Shown in pieces: positions 12,161 through 25,300 of a stretch of 64,000 bases of DNA (position 1 is its first letter; every line of letters starts with the position of its first letter). Both the position numbers and the translations under genes were made by a program. The notes beneath the pieces are model-generated. The model was not told where the DNA came from, searched no databases, and saw nothing but the letters and a program-made list of their open reading frames with translations. Source of the DNA: Tomocerus qinae (lineage: Eukaryota; Arthropoda; Collembola; Entomobryomorpha; Tomoceridae); assembly GCA_020055645.1 (NCBI GenBank), contig CM034546.1, positions 110,887,375 through 110,951,374 of the forward strand. Direction: 5' to 3'.

Positions 12161-15100
12161 ACTGGTTGACGTGGTCAAGGCTGATCAAATGAGAGTATTT
12201 TCGTTAGGTACTCGAGAAACGAGTGCTCTGTGCGAGTGAGTATGAATTTACATCGTAGAATCTATCGTCCATGTAAGTGACTGTTGTGAGAGTAAAGCCA
12301 GAGTTAATATCTGTGTATACGTGTCTGCATATATAAATTGTACTTGGTGACGGCTAGCGTGAATGATTTGCTGGCACAATGTGCATACATATCAACTGCA
12401 GATATTTATGTGCTTAAAAGATACGAAACCTTGTACCAGTCTTCCAATAGGAGTATAAAGATCCGAGTACCTGTCTTAGGACATAGTCAAGAAACTTTCG
12501 TAGATTTGAAACATTAAGTTGCCCTGGTGGTCGTTATGTTCTGCCATCCATATAATATAATGTCTTATCCCTCTCCATATAAAACAGAGTATTATTCTCT
12601 GTCTAGAATGTGCCACTAGTGCAGAATGAATAAAATAGAAAACTTTTAAAGCAACATCATGCAGCAAGAGAGAGATAAATAGAAGAGGCAGTTAGTTATT
12701 TACCTACCCGAATTGAAAATGCTCGAGTAGTAAGGTCCAACTATAATAATTTGATTGTCTGTCAAAAATTAGATGTTGCAACTAAGAATACGTGCTTGAC
12801 TCGACCACTGAATTAGATTTGTTACATGCAGTTTGCTACAAGTCAGTAGGTTTGAGCTGATCACTTAGATTTTTATATCATCTGTTTAATAGTAGGCTCC
12901 AACAAAAACAAAACACGTATTCGCGGATTAAATTAGATTGGTCGACTTGCACTTCTCTCTCCTACCTGCTCTGGACTCTCGTCTCGTCTCGGCTGCTGTA
13001 ATTGTCTGTCCATCTCTCTACCTCGTCTGATTCAACACATCTCTAATTCCAGTTTCATCTAGCCTTCCTCTAAAACTCAACTAACAATAAGGGTTACTCA
13101 CTACGAAAAATACCAATCTATCAACAGTACCATTTTAATTTAGAGTGCGAAGGCAAACTCAAAATCAACTTACCAAATAATCGAGTATAGATAATAATGA
13201 TCTTTACAAAACTTACAGCACGCAATTAAAAGTAAAGTGGCCTAACAATAATCAATGTTTTATTGCTTAAGATTTTGATCACCTGGCGAAAAACGGTGCG
13301 AATTTATATTACAAAGGAAATGATAGATGAATTCACACATTTTTAGCTGTGGTTTGCATATGGAGTATTCTGCACATATTAAGCACAGAAGTGAGAATTT
13401 CTAGCCGCTTTCTTTTCTAGTTGTTATTTACTAATGAAAAGTACTTATAGGTATGTTAATATAGTAGTATATAGCATTAGAATTGAAATTATATGGAAAA
13501 GAATATAAAATAGTCGGATGTTTGTTTGAGTATTGTTAGTGAGTGTTTGAGAACGATTAGAGTCAAAGACTCAGTGGGTAGTGTAGTAAAATAAATGAAG
13601 TAGCAAACAAACAAACAAGAAGCAGTAATTGTAAGTGGATTGGTCTGGTTCTTTCATGCCTAAAGTGTTTTGTAAATTATACAAGAAATAATTAGGATTG
13701 ATGAATCTATTTAAGTAAGAGTGAGTGGAGAGAAGAAAATCGTTTGCTCTGGCTGTGGTCTCTCATCTCTGGGCCGGGTGAAGAAAAGCTACAGGAAGGT
13801 ATCTGAAGGAACAAGACAAGACAAGTTAAATATTTCAATAGTGCTAAATAGACCTTTTAGACCTTTGGTTAGCAGGGTGAACTTAAAATGCTCATTTGTC
13901 TCATTTGTGTCGGGTGGCTAAGAAAAATATGTGTCGAGTGCAAAGATGAACTCCCTACTCTCATCCATACATCTCTTCTCCCTACCGCACTCCTTCATTC
14001 TATTTGTATTTCTGTTTCATTTACTACACATTACCACAAAACTTTATATACCTGAACAGGGAGGCAAAGGTAAACCCAAGGGATCTCGCATCCTTTTCGT
14101 TACATTTTCTTCAACCGCCGAATCTTTATCTACTATAGCATAGATGTGTATATGAATATGATGCTATTCGTTTAAGAACACTTTATAAAGTTAACTTTCG
14201 TATATCTTTTTTATCGATGTTTGTAATGTAGATAGATTTGTTAAGTTTGGTTTATTTTGTGCAAGGAAGATCATTAGTGTAGATATTATGTGCACTGTAA
14301 GAAGAGTGAAGGAGGGAAGTATCTAGTAAAAGGTATAGGAGAATTGTTAGTAAGAAGGATGTATATACAAAGCTACATCTAAGGAAAACTGAATTTACCC
14401 GTCAGACTCTCAACTTACCTTTGAAATAAATGGGATGAAGGAAAACTTCCTTTGGTATATACTTAGAGTGTATTTTTACTTTGTTAATAATGCTGAGTTA
14501 GTAGATAGAAGACGGTAGATACGTATGTATGATGATTGTATGATATATTTAATGCTGCCGCTTGCTTTTGATGATAGATGCTACATTTTTATGGTCGTGG
14601 GAGAAGACACAAAAAAATTTATAGTGCAATGAAAAATGAAACGTTCTTTTTTGTCGAAGGAGGAGAAGAAGAAGAAGCAAAGGGAAAGTTTGAGAAACTC
14701 ACAATCAGTTGTCTTGTTGTCTTGTCTTCTCTTGTCATGAATTTGAGTCTTAGAAGAACCATTCTCTTATATCTATCTCATCTGTCTGTCTTATTTTTAG
14801 AATAGCGAGACTCACGGATTTGCGAAATACTACATAAATATTTCTACTTATTAACGTGCACTTACTTACTACGCTTAAATAAATGTCACCTCCGTCGTGC
14901 AATTCCCAGAATAAGCCATGAATCAGGCTATAAAGTAAAAATCCTTATCTCTGCGCATCTGCAACTTAAAATCCCTGTGAATGGAAAAACATTCTCATCC
15001 TATCATATAATTCCTAGTGCAAAACTAAGCTGACTTATTTAGCCAGCTCAAGTCATCCATTCAAAGCATTTTGTTTGCTTTAAACATGTTAACGCTCCGG

Positions 15101-15549
15101 GCATCTTATACATAACATGGTGCAAATGCAAAAAATCCAAAAATCTTTACAGCTTTGCTCAGGTATTTGTTTAATGTTTCACATTTCATCTGCACAGACA
15201 TATGAACACGGTTGAAAAAGGCAAACTAACTATATCCATATAGCTACACTCTTTCCCATAAGTAAATTCAAATTTTTAACTAGTAGTACCCAAGTGCACT
15301 ATATTTAAGTAGTAATAAACACCCGGAGTATACTGCATAAGAGTTTATGTGTGCATTAGTATACGTCTTGTTTTGTTTTGAACAGAAAGATTCGTCATTA
15401 CGTTTAAGTTTCTGTTCTTTATGTCCGTAGTTGTAGAGATAAACTAGTGGTCTGCTTTAGAAGTGTACATAGATTGATGGTTATATTATTGCTAGTACAC
15501 CAGAGAGAGGTATACATGGTTCTACATGGTAAATATTAGCTCGTCAACC

Positions 15550-16030
15550 GTATAAGCTAATACAGGAGCGGCGAGTTTTTTCCACAGAACAATGAGTGAT
15601 TCTGCTTGTTTAGCCAGTCTATAAATGCCTTTCTCAAAGTGATTAATTTATTTTAACATTGCTATTTAGCCATCCGTTTTTCCACTCAGACGAAAACGGA
15701 AAACGAAAAACACGTCGTAATGAGAGTTCTGTGCAGCATAATGAAACGTAATTCAATTGTACTTTAAGCGTAGCTCACTCAAACCGACAGAGTGCAAAGG
15801 GAGATAATGAATGGTATTTCATTCAGAGGTTGCAAGTTGCAATCAGCTGAGCCGCACTACAATGCAACTAATCGACAGATTGCCTCGTCTTTATTATTTT
15901 CTCACAAATTTTTACAACTTATCAATGAATGAGTTGACTCTTCCATTATGATGTGTACGTTTACACACATTTAACTACGTGCTGCAGAGGTCATTTGCAT
16001 TATAATTACATAGTGTCAACAAAAACATCG
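15550..16030. promoter_or_regulatory. Enhancer-like block
   Basis: Seen: a stretch with little simple sequence and many short motifs typical of developmental enhancers. These include ACAATG (Sox-like), AGTGATTAATTTA and CATAATGAAACGTAATTC (homeodomain-like), CAGCTGAG (E-box) and an ATTTGCAT octamer at 15993-16000. No open frame looks coding. Inference: a cis-regulatory module for one of the flanking homeobox genes. Conservation in a related genome would be needed to support this. Confidence 0.25.
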
Positions 16031-16749
16031 CATGAATGAATGAATGAAGGGCCAAAACTACTTTGGCACATTACTCTTCTCTACTATATACATACAAACA
16101 CATATACCTACATATTAAAACACAAACCGCCTCTACTTACACTTAAATTACACTTTTATTTACTTAATTTATTGCCATCTTATAGCCAATATGCTACAAT
16201 ACTTGAAGCTTTCAGTCTAGACACTTACAACCCAAATATAAATTTAAAAAAATGGTCAGTCTTGTAGATTGCGACTTTTTAACTTATTCAAATCAACCAT
16301 TTTTCTACATCCACATCTGTAGGGTTATTATATGAAATTGTATTTAAATCCGACCAAAAAAGTATATATTGGTGATAGTGTAATACATATTATAGAAGTG
16401 TAAACTTGAAAATAAAAACCCGCTATGAGTTTGGCATATGCTAAAGTAACAATAAAGAGTTGATACTGTTAGCAAAGCATAAATTGGTTTAATAATAATA
16501 ATAATGCTGAAGATTACCTATTCTTAACTTAACTGTTTTGTTGCTCAAGAGTTTTTTACGTTATTAGATGTCTATTCATTGAGATAGTCAGTCATGTTCA
16601 GTCAGTTTGAATATAAATATTCCATTGCTCTCAATCAGAGTGATTTGTTTAATATTGACAAGTTAATATCTACGTATTTTGACATTATTTATGAGGACAA
16701 GTTCTGAGTGGTAGATACACAGGAGATAAAGAGTTGGGCATAGCATGCC

Positions 16750-16827
16750 ATGCAAATCCCTAGCATTTCTCCTACTATCTTCCCTCCAGATCGAATCATC
16801 TAAATGATCCGTGCATGATGTCATGCA
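16750..16827. promoter_or_regulatory. Octamer plus palindromic TGCATGA site
   Basis: The ATGCAAAT octamer (16750-16757), a POU-domain binding word, is followed 54 bases later by a perfect TGCATGA-TG-TCATGCA palindrome (16812-16827). A second octamer follows at 16991-16998. The cluster suggests a POU-responsive element; this is motif inference only. Confidence 0.25.
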
Positions 16828-18867
16828 TTGATATTACCGTGTTTTATTTCACCCCTCTCAGCTAAGGTGGTTTGCTCGATCCATTTCTAGTCTTTGCCTC
16901 GCCATCCTCTCCTCTTGCTTTGCGTCGGTGGGAATTAGGATGTTCACGTGGAGTAGACTTACTGTTTATCTGCATGTACGAGAGATAATGATTTGCATGA
17001 TGTTGTGTTATTCCACTAACTAACTATTTACTACGAACTCCAACATCCTACTTACACCACACGTTACTCTTATTATCTGCAGACTACAACTATTTTATCC
17101 AATCTCCCCGCATATCTCACTTCATCACTAAAAGGAAGTTCTTGGGCATTCCTATATCTCTACTTCCATCTGAATACTAACTAACTCTAACTTTCTTGGA
17201 AATAGATTTATGCCCGTCTAATTCACAAATTTACACGCTCATGTCCCATGAATTCTGCATAAAATCATGAGTATGATGAAACTTCTACAATTATATTTTA
17301 AATATATTTTAAAATGAATATTACTAAATTTTGCAGATTGTAATTCCTGCAATGTATTCTAAAAATAAACGGAATAAATATTAAATTATTTACAGCAGGT
17401 TAAAAAAACATCGCGCTTAGATGGTTTGAAGTGGGAATGTTATATACGTGTATGGTCTTGTTGGGTAATTCTGTAGGCAAAGTCAAATCAACTACCGCTA
17501 CTCAAAAGTCATTCACTAACATTGGGTTCCTGGATAAATTTAATTTTAGGTTGTGCGTTTTTATTGTCCCGTGAGAGATTTATTGACTTGAAGACTGTGC
17601 GAGTGAGTAAGCAAGTTCATTGGCTCAGTAAGTGAATTGCCTAATAGTCTCTATGCATTCGGTTGGTACAAATATATATTTACGAAGTAACAACCAGTGA
17701 TATCGTCAAAGATTTATTTTATAATATAAAAAGTCAGAAAAATGTATTATTGCGCAATATATATTTAAGGTGAATGCTTTTCTACGAATTTGTAAGGATT
17801 TTTTGGCAACAAAGAGATTGAATACAGTAGCAGAAAAGTGAAGTGTACAATTTATTTCCAGCTACTTAAGCTGCGTGGAAGAGGGAGAGAAGAAGTGCGG
17901 GTGAGGAAATTAGCGATTGCATGCGTGAGGTCATGTTGTCATCGAGGACATTATCTGGAGTGAATGAGTACAATAGAGGGAAAGAGTAGCAGTGATTTTC
18001 AAGTTGAACGATTCAAGTTCCTAGAACTTCTATTGATTGCCTTGTGCTCTTCCAGTGACAAAAGAACACTCACGAGTTGTGAACAATAGACCCTTTTTAA
18101 CTTGAACTTAAAATCTTCATCCCTTGTCCCATCTTTATTTATACCCACAGAGCAGGAAAGAAACAAGTTGGATTTTGTTACTCTATAAAAAGTAGTAACA
18201 AAGACACGCATATCTGCAGTACGTGTATCTGTCGTTAGCGTAGCATCGTTTTTCAGGAAAATCGCTAGAGCATATAAAATAAGCTAGTTAGAAAAACGTT
18301 CCACATCTCATATTACACTGTTGACTTGCAATTGCAAGGGATAGGGAAATCTTTAGTATATAGTATGCATTTGCATTTTACTTAGCTAAATGTGCAGAAG
18401 ACCATATTATTATAGTAATGCTTGGTTCAATTATTAGCTTAGGTAGTTAATGTAGCAAACCAGAATGACATGAGGAAATACACACTTGAAAACTTGAAAA
18501 TTTTTAAGGAAAGAAGTTTTAAATTCAAGTTGAATAGTAGGACTGAGAAATTGGCATGTATCGTTTGTTCATTTACAAACCTAGGATGATGTTGTTACAT
18601 CTTTTATGCTTTGATTACCAATGCTACGTATATGTCGAGTTGACGTTTATGTATGTTGACTTTAGTATGTGCATTCAATAATAATGCATTGTATAGAGTA
18701 AAATGTTTACCACTTATGGTTGACTATAATATAATGTCTATAGAAGTATATAATGTCTATAGATATAGTATTAGAAATTAGAATGGAGAGATATAGTATA
18801 TAATAGGATGAGTGTTTATGCCCACTTGCACAACTAGAAGAGAGAAAGGAGTTAAGTTTGCTCCTGC

Positions 18868-18899
18868 CATTGCAATGCATTCGAATTCGAGCTCGAATG
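18868..18899. repeat. Two abutting palindromes
   Basis: CATTGCAATG (18868-18877) is a perfect palindrome. It is followed directly by a 22-base palindrome (18878-18899) with CATTCGA and TCGAATG ends and two mismatched pairs inside. The second contains adjacent GAATTC and GAGCTC sites. The same CATTGCAATG word occurs at 39201-39210, again followed within three bases by a second palindrome. Confidence 0.5.
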
Positions 18900-21000
18900 G
18901 CCTACACGGATAATTTACTGTATTGTGTCGTGGAGACTTTTGAAATTCTAGGTCTTCCCATAATGATTATAGACTTCTTCCGTATCATTATCCCAAGTCG
19001 TGTATGCCAAAGGACTCTCTCTTCTCTTTTGCCATACAACAATAATACTCACATTCACATAATATAATTTTGTACCGAATTTTCCATCTATTAGGGAATA
19101 CATACGAACATCACAGAGCATACCGAATTAAATATAATAAAAGTAGGTATGCATTTTTGTGTTACATAAATGATACGCCAGGTAAAGAAATAATGGTTGA
19201 TATATAGAGGGGATGTTGACTAGAGTATAATAGCGAGTGTAGGTTTTTAGGCTGATGTATGTGAACGTTGTGAAGTGGTGTGTCCGTCCGTCGTGCCGTA
19301 ATGCAATGCAATGCTAAGAGAAAAGAAGTAAACGAAGCTGAGCAATGAGCAACATCAACTTTTTTCATCGGACAAAAACTATAAGACTCTCCATCCAATT
19401 CTCCGACAAAATGTCCCAAGACTAGTTTTACTCAAGACTTCAATTCAAAGCTGAGGCAGACACAAACTACAAACATGATATCAAAACTTTTTTCCACGGA
19501 GGAGCAAGTGCGTGCAGGATAAAGTACGTAGGAATACCCTGAACAGATAATACATCTGTCTGAAGTCTGTACATGGGACTGTATTCCTCTGAAATAATCT
19601 TAATAAAACTTACAATAGTACTAATACTTATAGGTATCGTAACATTTGATTTCATGATTCACTTGCTATCTTTTTCTTGCTCAGTCTCATACTCACTCAT
19701 ACCAAGAATTTATTCTTGTCTTCCCAATAACAATGGAGTTCGTTTGTTTCACTGGACGGTGAGTCGAAGGAGTGGAGTCGATGGAGAGTCAAGTCAGTCA
19801 GACAGAGTCAGCTAGGCCAGCCTGTCATTTTCACCAGAAAAAAATGTCTATATTTTCCAAGAGGGTTGTCCGAACGAAACCATTATTCCCTCTCGTGTAT
19901 AATATGAAATTTCTTTACGAAAACACAAAGTTTAGCAGAAAAGTTTCTCAATAAGCAACTTGTCAAGTCTTCACACACTTTTCTACATTTTATCCTCATT
20001 TAGCATCCTACACTACCTTAGGGTCAAGTGAGTCAAGTCGAGACAAGTCAACTTAACAGACACACGTTGGCCATAAACAGAGCTATTCAGTTATTCCTCA
20101 CTTCCCCTCAATTCCTAATGTTACAAAATATCGTGAGATTATATTTTAATACCTCAGATACTCTTTGATTGTAGGTTGCGCCTTCCCTACTGTACACTTA
20201 AGGTGTACATTCTCAGAGAATTATTGCTTTATTCATGTTTGTGACTCAAATATCCTATTTTACACATAAATACGTAAAAGTACGTACCACCACCAAATAA
20301 ATACTACAGAATATAATCCTATATAGTATTTTGTGGTTAATGCTATAAACAATAGAAATCCTTCTCCCCCAAAATATGATAGTACAAGCACAATTCTAAC
20401 TGTAGTGTAAGACTTCCAAAACAAGTCAAGCCACACGGCGAAACACAAATCCAACTTTGATCTATGTAACTAACGTGACTATCTTTTTCTACCTATTTAT
20501 AAAGATAGCCTTATTTATCTACATATTAGATATGCTTTCCTATTTGTTACCAACAATATGTGGTTTAAATGCATTATGCATTTTTAGCGAGGAAAACTCA
20601 ATTCGCATCCGACCGTTTGTTTGTCCGTTCCATCCAATTGACTCTTGCCTCCTCTCATTAAAAATCTCAACAGAATTTCAAATTACAGTTCTCAGTTCTA
20701 TGTCGATAAGCTTGACTTTCGGATATAAATATACTCGTTAGAGAAGTCAAAGTAGTGAGGATAATGGACGGCATACCTAAATCCGTACATATGTAATTAT
20801 AGTACAGCTAGCGTCCAATTGTAACTTGCAATATAGCCGCTGTTTGATCTTCACTAAAAATAATTCGCCATACACTTGTCCCCAACTACGTCAATGATAA
20901 CCTTTTGCTAAGCTTCGCTGACCTAAGTGGGAGCAAACTACTAAACACACTCTATCATGTCATCATGAATATCTGTCAACTGTAATATAATAATCATTAT

Positions 21001-21380
21001 GTTTCGTCAAGGCAAGGTGTGGACATAGACAGGAGTCTTCAGCAGACGACACCATACCACTCACTCACCACACATGGCACATAACGTGCATATACTCATA
21101 ATTATAGGAAGAAATGCATAATAATATTTGCACTTTTTCGTTACGCGAAGCGAAAATACCCGCTGCATAAAATTATATGATCCGCACGCATCCTTCTGCT
21201 AAGAAACTTTCCACGTCTGCATTTTCCTTTGCAGTTGCAAATTATCTCTAATGATTCTTCCGCGGTTTAATTGCTGGCAACAGGCAAACATAACATCTGC
21301 TTGCAGCTTCCAATTTTTAATTGTTTGTACACAAAGGTCTAACAATAGAAATTACCAATAAACAAAAGACACCTTACAAA
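21001..21380. promoter_or_regulatory. Enhancer-like block
   Basis: Seen: motif-dense, low-repeat sequence. TTTTCG (21135-21140) is matched by CGAAAA (21151-21156). Other words are GCGGTTTAATT (Runt-like), TTGCAAATTA, and TTTGTACACAAAGG with Fox- and TCF-like parts. No open frame is present. Inference: a candidate cis-regulatory module. I cannot show conservation. Confidence 0.25.
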
Positions 21381-21941
21381 TCATCTGGAGCACTACTATT
21401 AATTGTAATAGGAAAATTCCTGTACGGGCAGTAAGTTCTTTGTCAATTTTAAACTGCATATCAATGTGAAGCAAACTTGTAATAATTAAATACTTCCCTA
21501 GTTTGTCCTAATTCGGGCTATCTCTAAAAATCAGTTTCTAAATGGAGGAGTGATATGCATAATGACAGGACGGAATTGCATAGCATTAGAGAAAATTAGA
21601 TAGTTGCAGTGTAATCCAATTATATGCCTACGTGGCTATCATTGTACATTAGTGGACTATTAATAATGACACAGAGAGATAATAAATAGTATCCAGAACT
21701 ACTATACGCTTAGGAAAATGAATGGATTTTGATATTGTAATGTGATTTAATCAGATAGGCTATCGGGGGAACTGTCAGTAGCACAGCTGGATATGTCATG
21801 TGGTACTTGAATGAATAGGCTGTTAAGTCAAAAGTACCAACCCAACAATAATAGATTTATTTATGGAATGTCTCCACAGTGTTTACTGTCTGTTAATCAA
21901 CTCCCGATCTGTTTATCAAAATTATGTAAAGTAGCAAGTTC

Positions 21942-21953
21942 ACTGTGCACAGT
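21942..21953. promoter_or_regulatory. ACTGTGCACAGT palindrome, copy 1
   Basis: A perfect 12-base palindrome in the context GTTC-palindrome-A. An expanded version with the same GTTC start and A end lies at 54519-54537, inside intron 1 of the NK-like homeobox gene. Two near-identical long palindromes suggest one dimeric factor. Confidence 0.35.
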
Positions 21954-22254
21954 AGTAAATACTGTACAGCTTAGGTACTCTCTGGTGTAGTTTATTACTT
22001 GTACTAATGGACAACGAAAGATTATTAGCCAAGGAAAAAGAAAACTACTAATCACCAGGGTCTCCTCCATAAAGGAGCCAGAAGATTTTTGTGGTCTGTA
22101 TATACGTGTAATATGTAAATATAGGGTTAAGATAAGTTCCGTAGGTTTCGCTCCAGGCCGTTGTCATCTGGAAGCACCCGAATGGCCAGTGATGAATGTC
22201 GTATTCTTGTACTCGTAAATACCTTGTGCAACGGGCACTCTTTCTCGACCGAGA

Positions 22255-22345
22255 GAAAAGAGAACAGTTACCGTAATGATTACTTCACTGAGAGATAAAT
22301 CAAAACAGCAGGGCCCATAAAATTTTATCAGATGTGTGCCGTTTG
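22255..22345. promoter_or_regulatory. Enhancer-like block with Hox/Exd-type words
   Basis: Seen within 60 bases: TAATGATTA (22274-22282), GATAAATCA (22294-22302, the complement of the Hox/Exd composite TGATTTATC), the perfect palindrome ATAAAATTTTAT (22317-22328) preceded by GGGCCC, then a CAGATG E-box. The density of homeodomain-type words is unusual even for AT-rich DNA. Inference: a homeodomain-regulated enhancer. Confidence 0.3.
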
Positions 22346-25300
22346 CATGTGATATTTTTCATTCGTGTTCCAATTATTTGTTTGCCGACACACCTTCCCT
22401 ACTGCTTTACATTTCCAAGATATGTTTAGCTCCCCAACAACAAAGTACCTACCTAGTACCTAGCAGAATCTCAAAATCTTTCTCTCTCCCTACTTTCCTA
22501 CTTGTCTGCATTTTATTTAGTTCTCGGATAAAATAAAGTTCACTAGAAGATTATTCTATTGTATGTAATCACCTTTATTGATGTGTTATCCCTGGTTGTA
22601 AAATACCCAGAATTTCTTTTGAACCAACACCGTCAAATCCCTTATCTCGTCTCCATAAGCAGTCGTAAAACATCCCCTATTTTAGAACTCTAACCGAACA
22701 CCAAACCGCAAAACAATAACTCTACTCATTATCATGAAAAAATTAGGATTCCTTTTTAACTTACAACTTTATGAATTTTATTCCCCACACATAAACAATC
22801 AACCTTGTACGGATTATGACCATTATCAAAACTAAAACATAAACACAATTTACTTTTATTATTACGACTCTCTACCCAATATGGTATCAACTATCATTGT
22901 CTACATTCTCTATCCAACATTACCAACAAACTATTCTTGTCATGCACCGTACAACACAACTCTGTGATTAAAATATTTATTACCATCTTGTATGCTTAGC
23001 TTATCAACACTTTCACTTTTGAGTTACATATACTACAAGAAGACTACAGATTCTAATTACTATATTTTGACCTATTTTTCAGGAAAAACTTTTATCATTC
23101 ATATTTTGAAAAAAATTAACTAATCATGTAATTTTGTTGCCAATATGTTATGGACTTGCTTCCGTTGGATTGAAACTATCACGTAGCAGTAATTAGCCAA
23201 TACGAATAATGCAGATAAATAAATTACTATCAACGTATTAACATAGACTGAATTAGGACGTTTTACAAACAAAAATGATTGAGATAAAAAAAGAGTCATA
23301 TAATGGTCAACAGTTTTCTGGTGCTCATAATTATATAAAAATTTGTCTATTTGAAAAATTAGCTTTGTCCTGCGACACTACTGACGCACTGACTGTCTAA
23401 AAACGAATTAGGCTAACCTTTGTAATTTTCTCATGAATATGTCACCGAGTGATATTGTTGTGACTTGTTTCGTGAGCTACAAGTTTTTTGACCTTTTAGA
23501 AACAGCTGGAAGCTAAGCCATGGGAAAGTTAAGATATTTGCATTGGATGTAGTATACCAAATCTGTGCTTTACAATTGGTAAGGCTGATGATGAAGTGGA
23601 AGTTTGTATGGTTGAAAAACAAATAAAAAAGTGCGTGAATCAGTAGAGCAAAAAAGTAAATGTGTGTGTTTGAAGGTAGTGGGTATTAGTATAGGAGAAA
23701 TGTTATTAGTGATGGTAGTAAAGTAATAAGAAAGATCGAATGCCACAAGGAAATGTGGGAGCGGCTTGATTTTGGGGAATGGAATCAGCAAAGTCCAGTA
23801 GCTAGAGAATTAAAGAATAGATTAGACAGAATGAAATGAAATGGACAGCAGACAGACGCGTCTTAGTTTATTTGTAGAGGAGCGAGCGTGAATGTGAGTC
23901 TTGAATGCAAAGCAAATGTAAAGTAGTCTGAGTCGGATTCTGGATCTATCTGCATCCGCCACCACCACGGATAATATACATATATATATATGTTAATATG
24001 TAAAATGACCAGACGGGATTACTTGCTATGTTGGCAAAAGGAAGACATGCAGAGAAATGGTGAGATGAGAAAAGCAGTAGCAAAAGTAGTTTGAACAGTT
24101 GGAGAGCTAATATACCTAGTTTATATTGTATTTGTAACGAATGCTTAGACTGTCTGTGTAATTGATATGGCAGAGCAGAGATATAATAGAGTGAAAGAGA
24201 AGATGGTCAAGTGAGTGTATATAGTAGTGCTTAGTAGATGTGTGAGATCTGCAGGGGTCGAACAGTAGCAGGAAGCCTTCACATAATATCGCGTAGCTAA
24301 TGAGTTTGGATATACACGTTAGACAACCTTATGTAATTAACATTGGCGAAATATGCAGAAAAAGTTGGAGTCAATGCCTCAAGGCAGACGGCGCCATTCA
24401 TTTGACCGTGCGGCTGGTAATTTCAGGTTCAATATAAAAATTGGTGGGTTGTAATTGTTGGGTCTGTGCGTAGCGGTGGATGCTCTCTTCCCACTCATAA
24501 TTAGGATGGTGCGACCCTTAAAGGGCCCTACCTGCCCCTACCCTTCTAGCCAGAAGCACTGATCAAACTTATCATTACACGACCCGACCCGATTCTTCGA
24601 TACTCCAGTCTCGTCTCTCGTCTCCTCTCCGACCCACATAAATGTACATCTAGACGCTCTTTTTATCAACTTCCCTCCTTGCTACTTATTCCAACATACA
24701 ATCAAATCAAAACAAAACTTTCCTTGCTCTTTTCTTTTTCATTATATACCAATATAATCATCATCTCAAGATGAGTCCACTTTTACTCGTACAATTACTA
24801 CTTTTCCCCTACTACTTACTACTGTCTGTAACTATATGTCTGCGAGAATGTCTGCTGTCTGCAACTCAACATCTCTTCTAACTATACATACGCACCATTT
24901 TCAATGAGATCTACAAATACACTTTCAATCCACTATTTCCGCCTGTGTCCAGGGAGTTTTCCAGCAAAGTCCTTCTCCTACCTAATGCTATACCCAAGGC
25001 TTAGCATTTGATCCTTACCTTTGAGACTCCGCCTCCAGGCCACAATCCCCAAGCCTCAAACACACACGATCACATGTCTCTGTCCATCTGAGAAAATCAC
25101 GTCAGGTTAGGTCAGTCGTCTGCCTGGGCCAGCCCTTGGCCACCAATCTGCCGCCACTATACCGACTCCTGGCTTTGCTTTATCTGAGGAGTAACTCACG
25201 ACTTGTCTTGTCAATCCCTTCCGTTTCAGAAACAATAGCTCATGCATTCATATACACAAAGCATTGTAGTAACCATCCATCCGTGCATATAACGCAACAG

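Larger units (their letters stand above)
5333..15549. other. Intergenic desert with skew switches and scattered palindromes
   Basis: No supportable gene in about 10 kb. G-rich then C-rich switches on the + strand occur near 6300, 10700 and 12950. A CTCF-like word lies at 10191-10204 and a GGTTTGG/CCAAACC palindrome at 12139-12160. A short (AAAC)n run lies near 13607-13619. Open frames of 60-124 codons at 7002-7376, 7018-7251 and 8104-8472 have low-complexity, hydrophobic or Ser/Thr/His-rich translations with no recognisable domain. I regard them as random. Confidence 0.5.
16031..21000. other. Intergenic desert with octamer sites and palindromes
   Basis: No supportable gene. Octamer sites lie at 16750-16757, 16991-16998 and 18369-18376. 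TGCATGA-TG-TCATGCA is a perfect palindrome at 16812-16827. A double palindrome occupies 18868-18899. G-rich to C-rich composition changes near 19360. A (GAAT)n run lies at about 16033-16046. Confidence 0.5.

Noticed and set aside
18883-18895. GAATTCGAGCTCG, identical to part of a common cloning polylinker
   Set aside because: The match ends after 13 bases and the next polylinker sites are absent. It is fully explained by the local palindrome, so vector contamination is unlikely.
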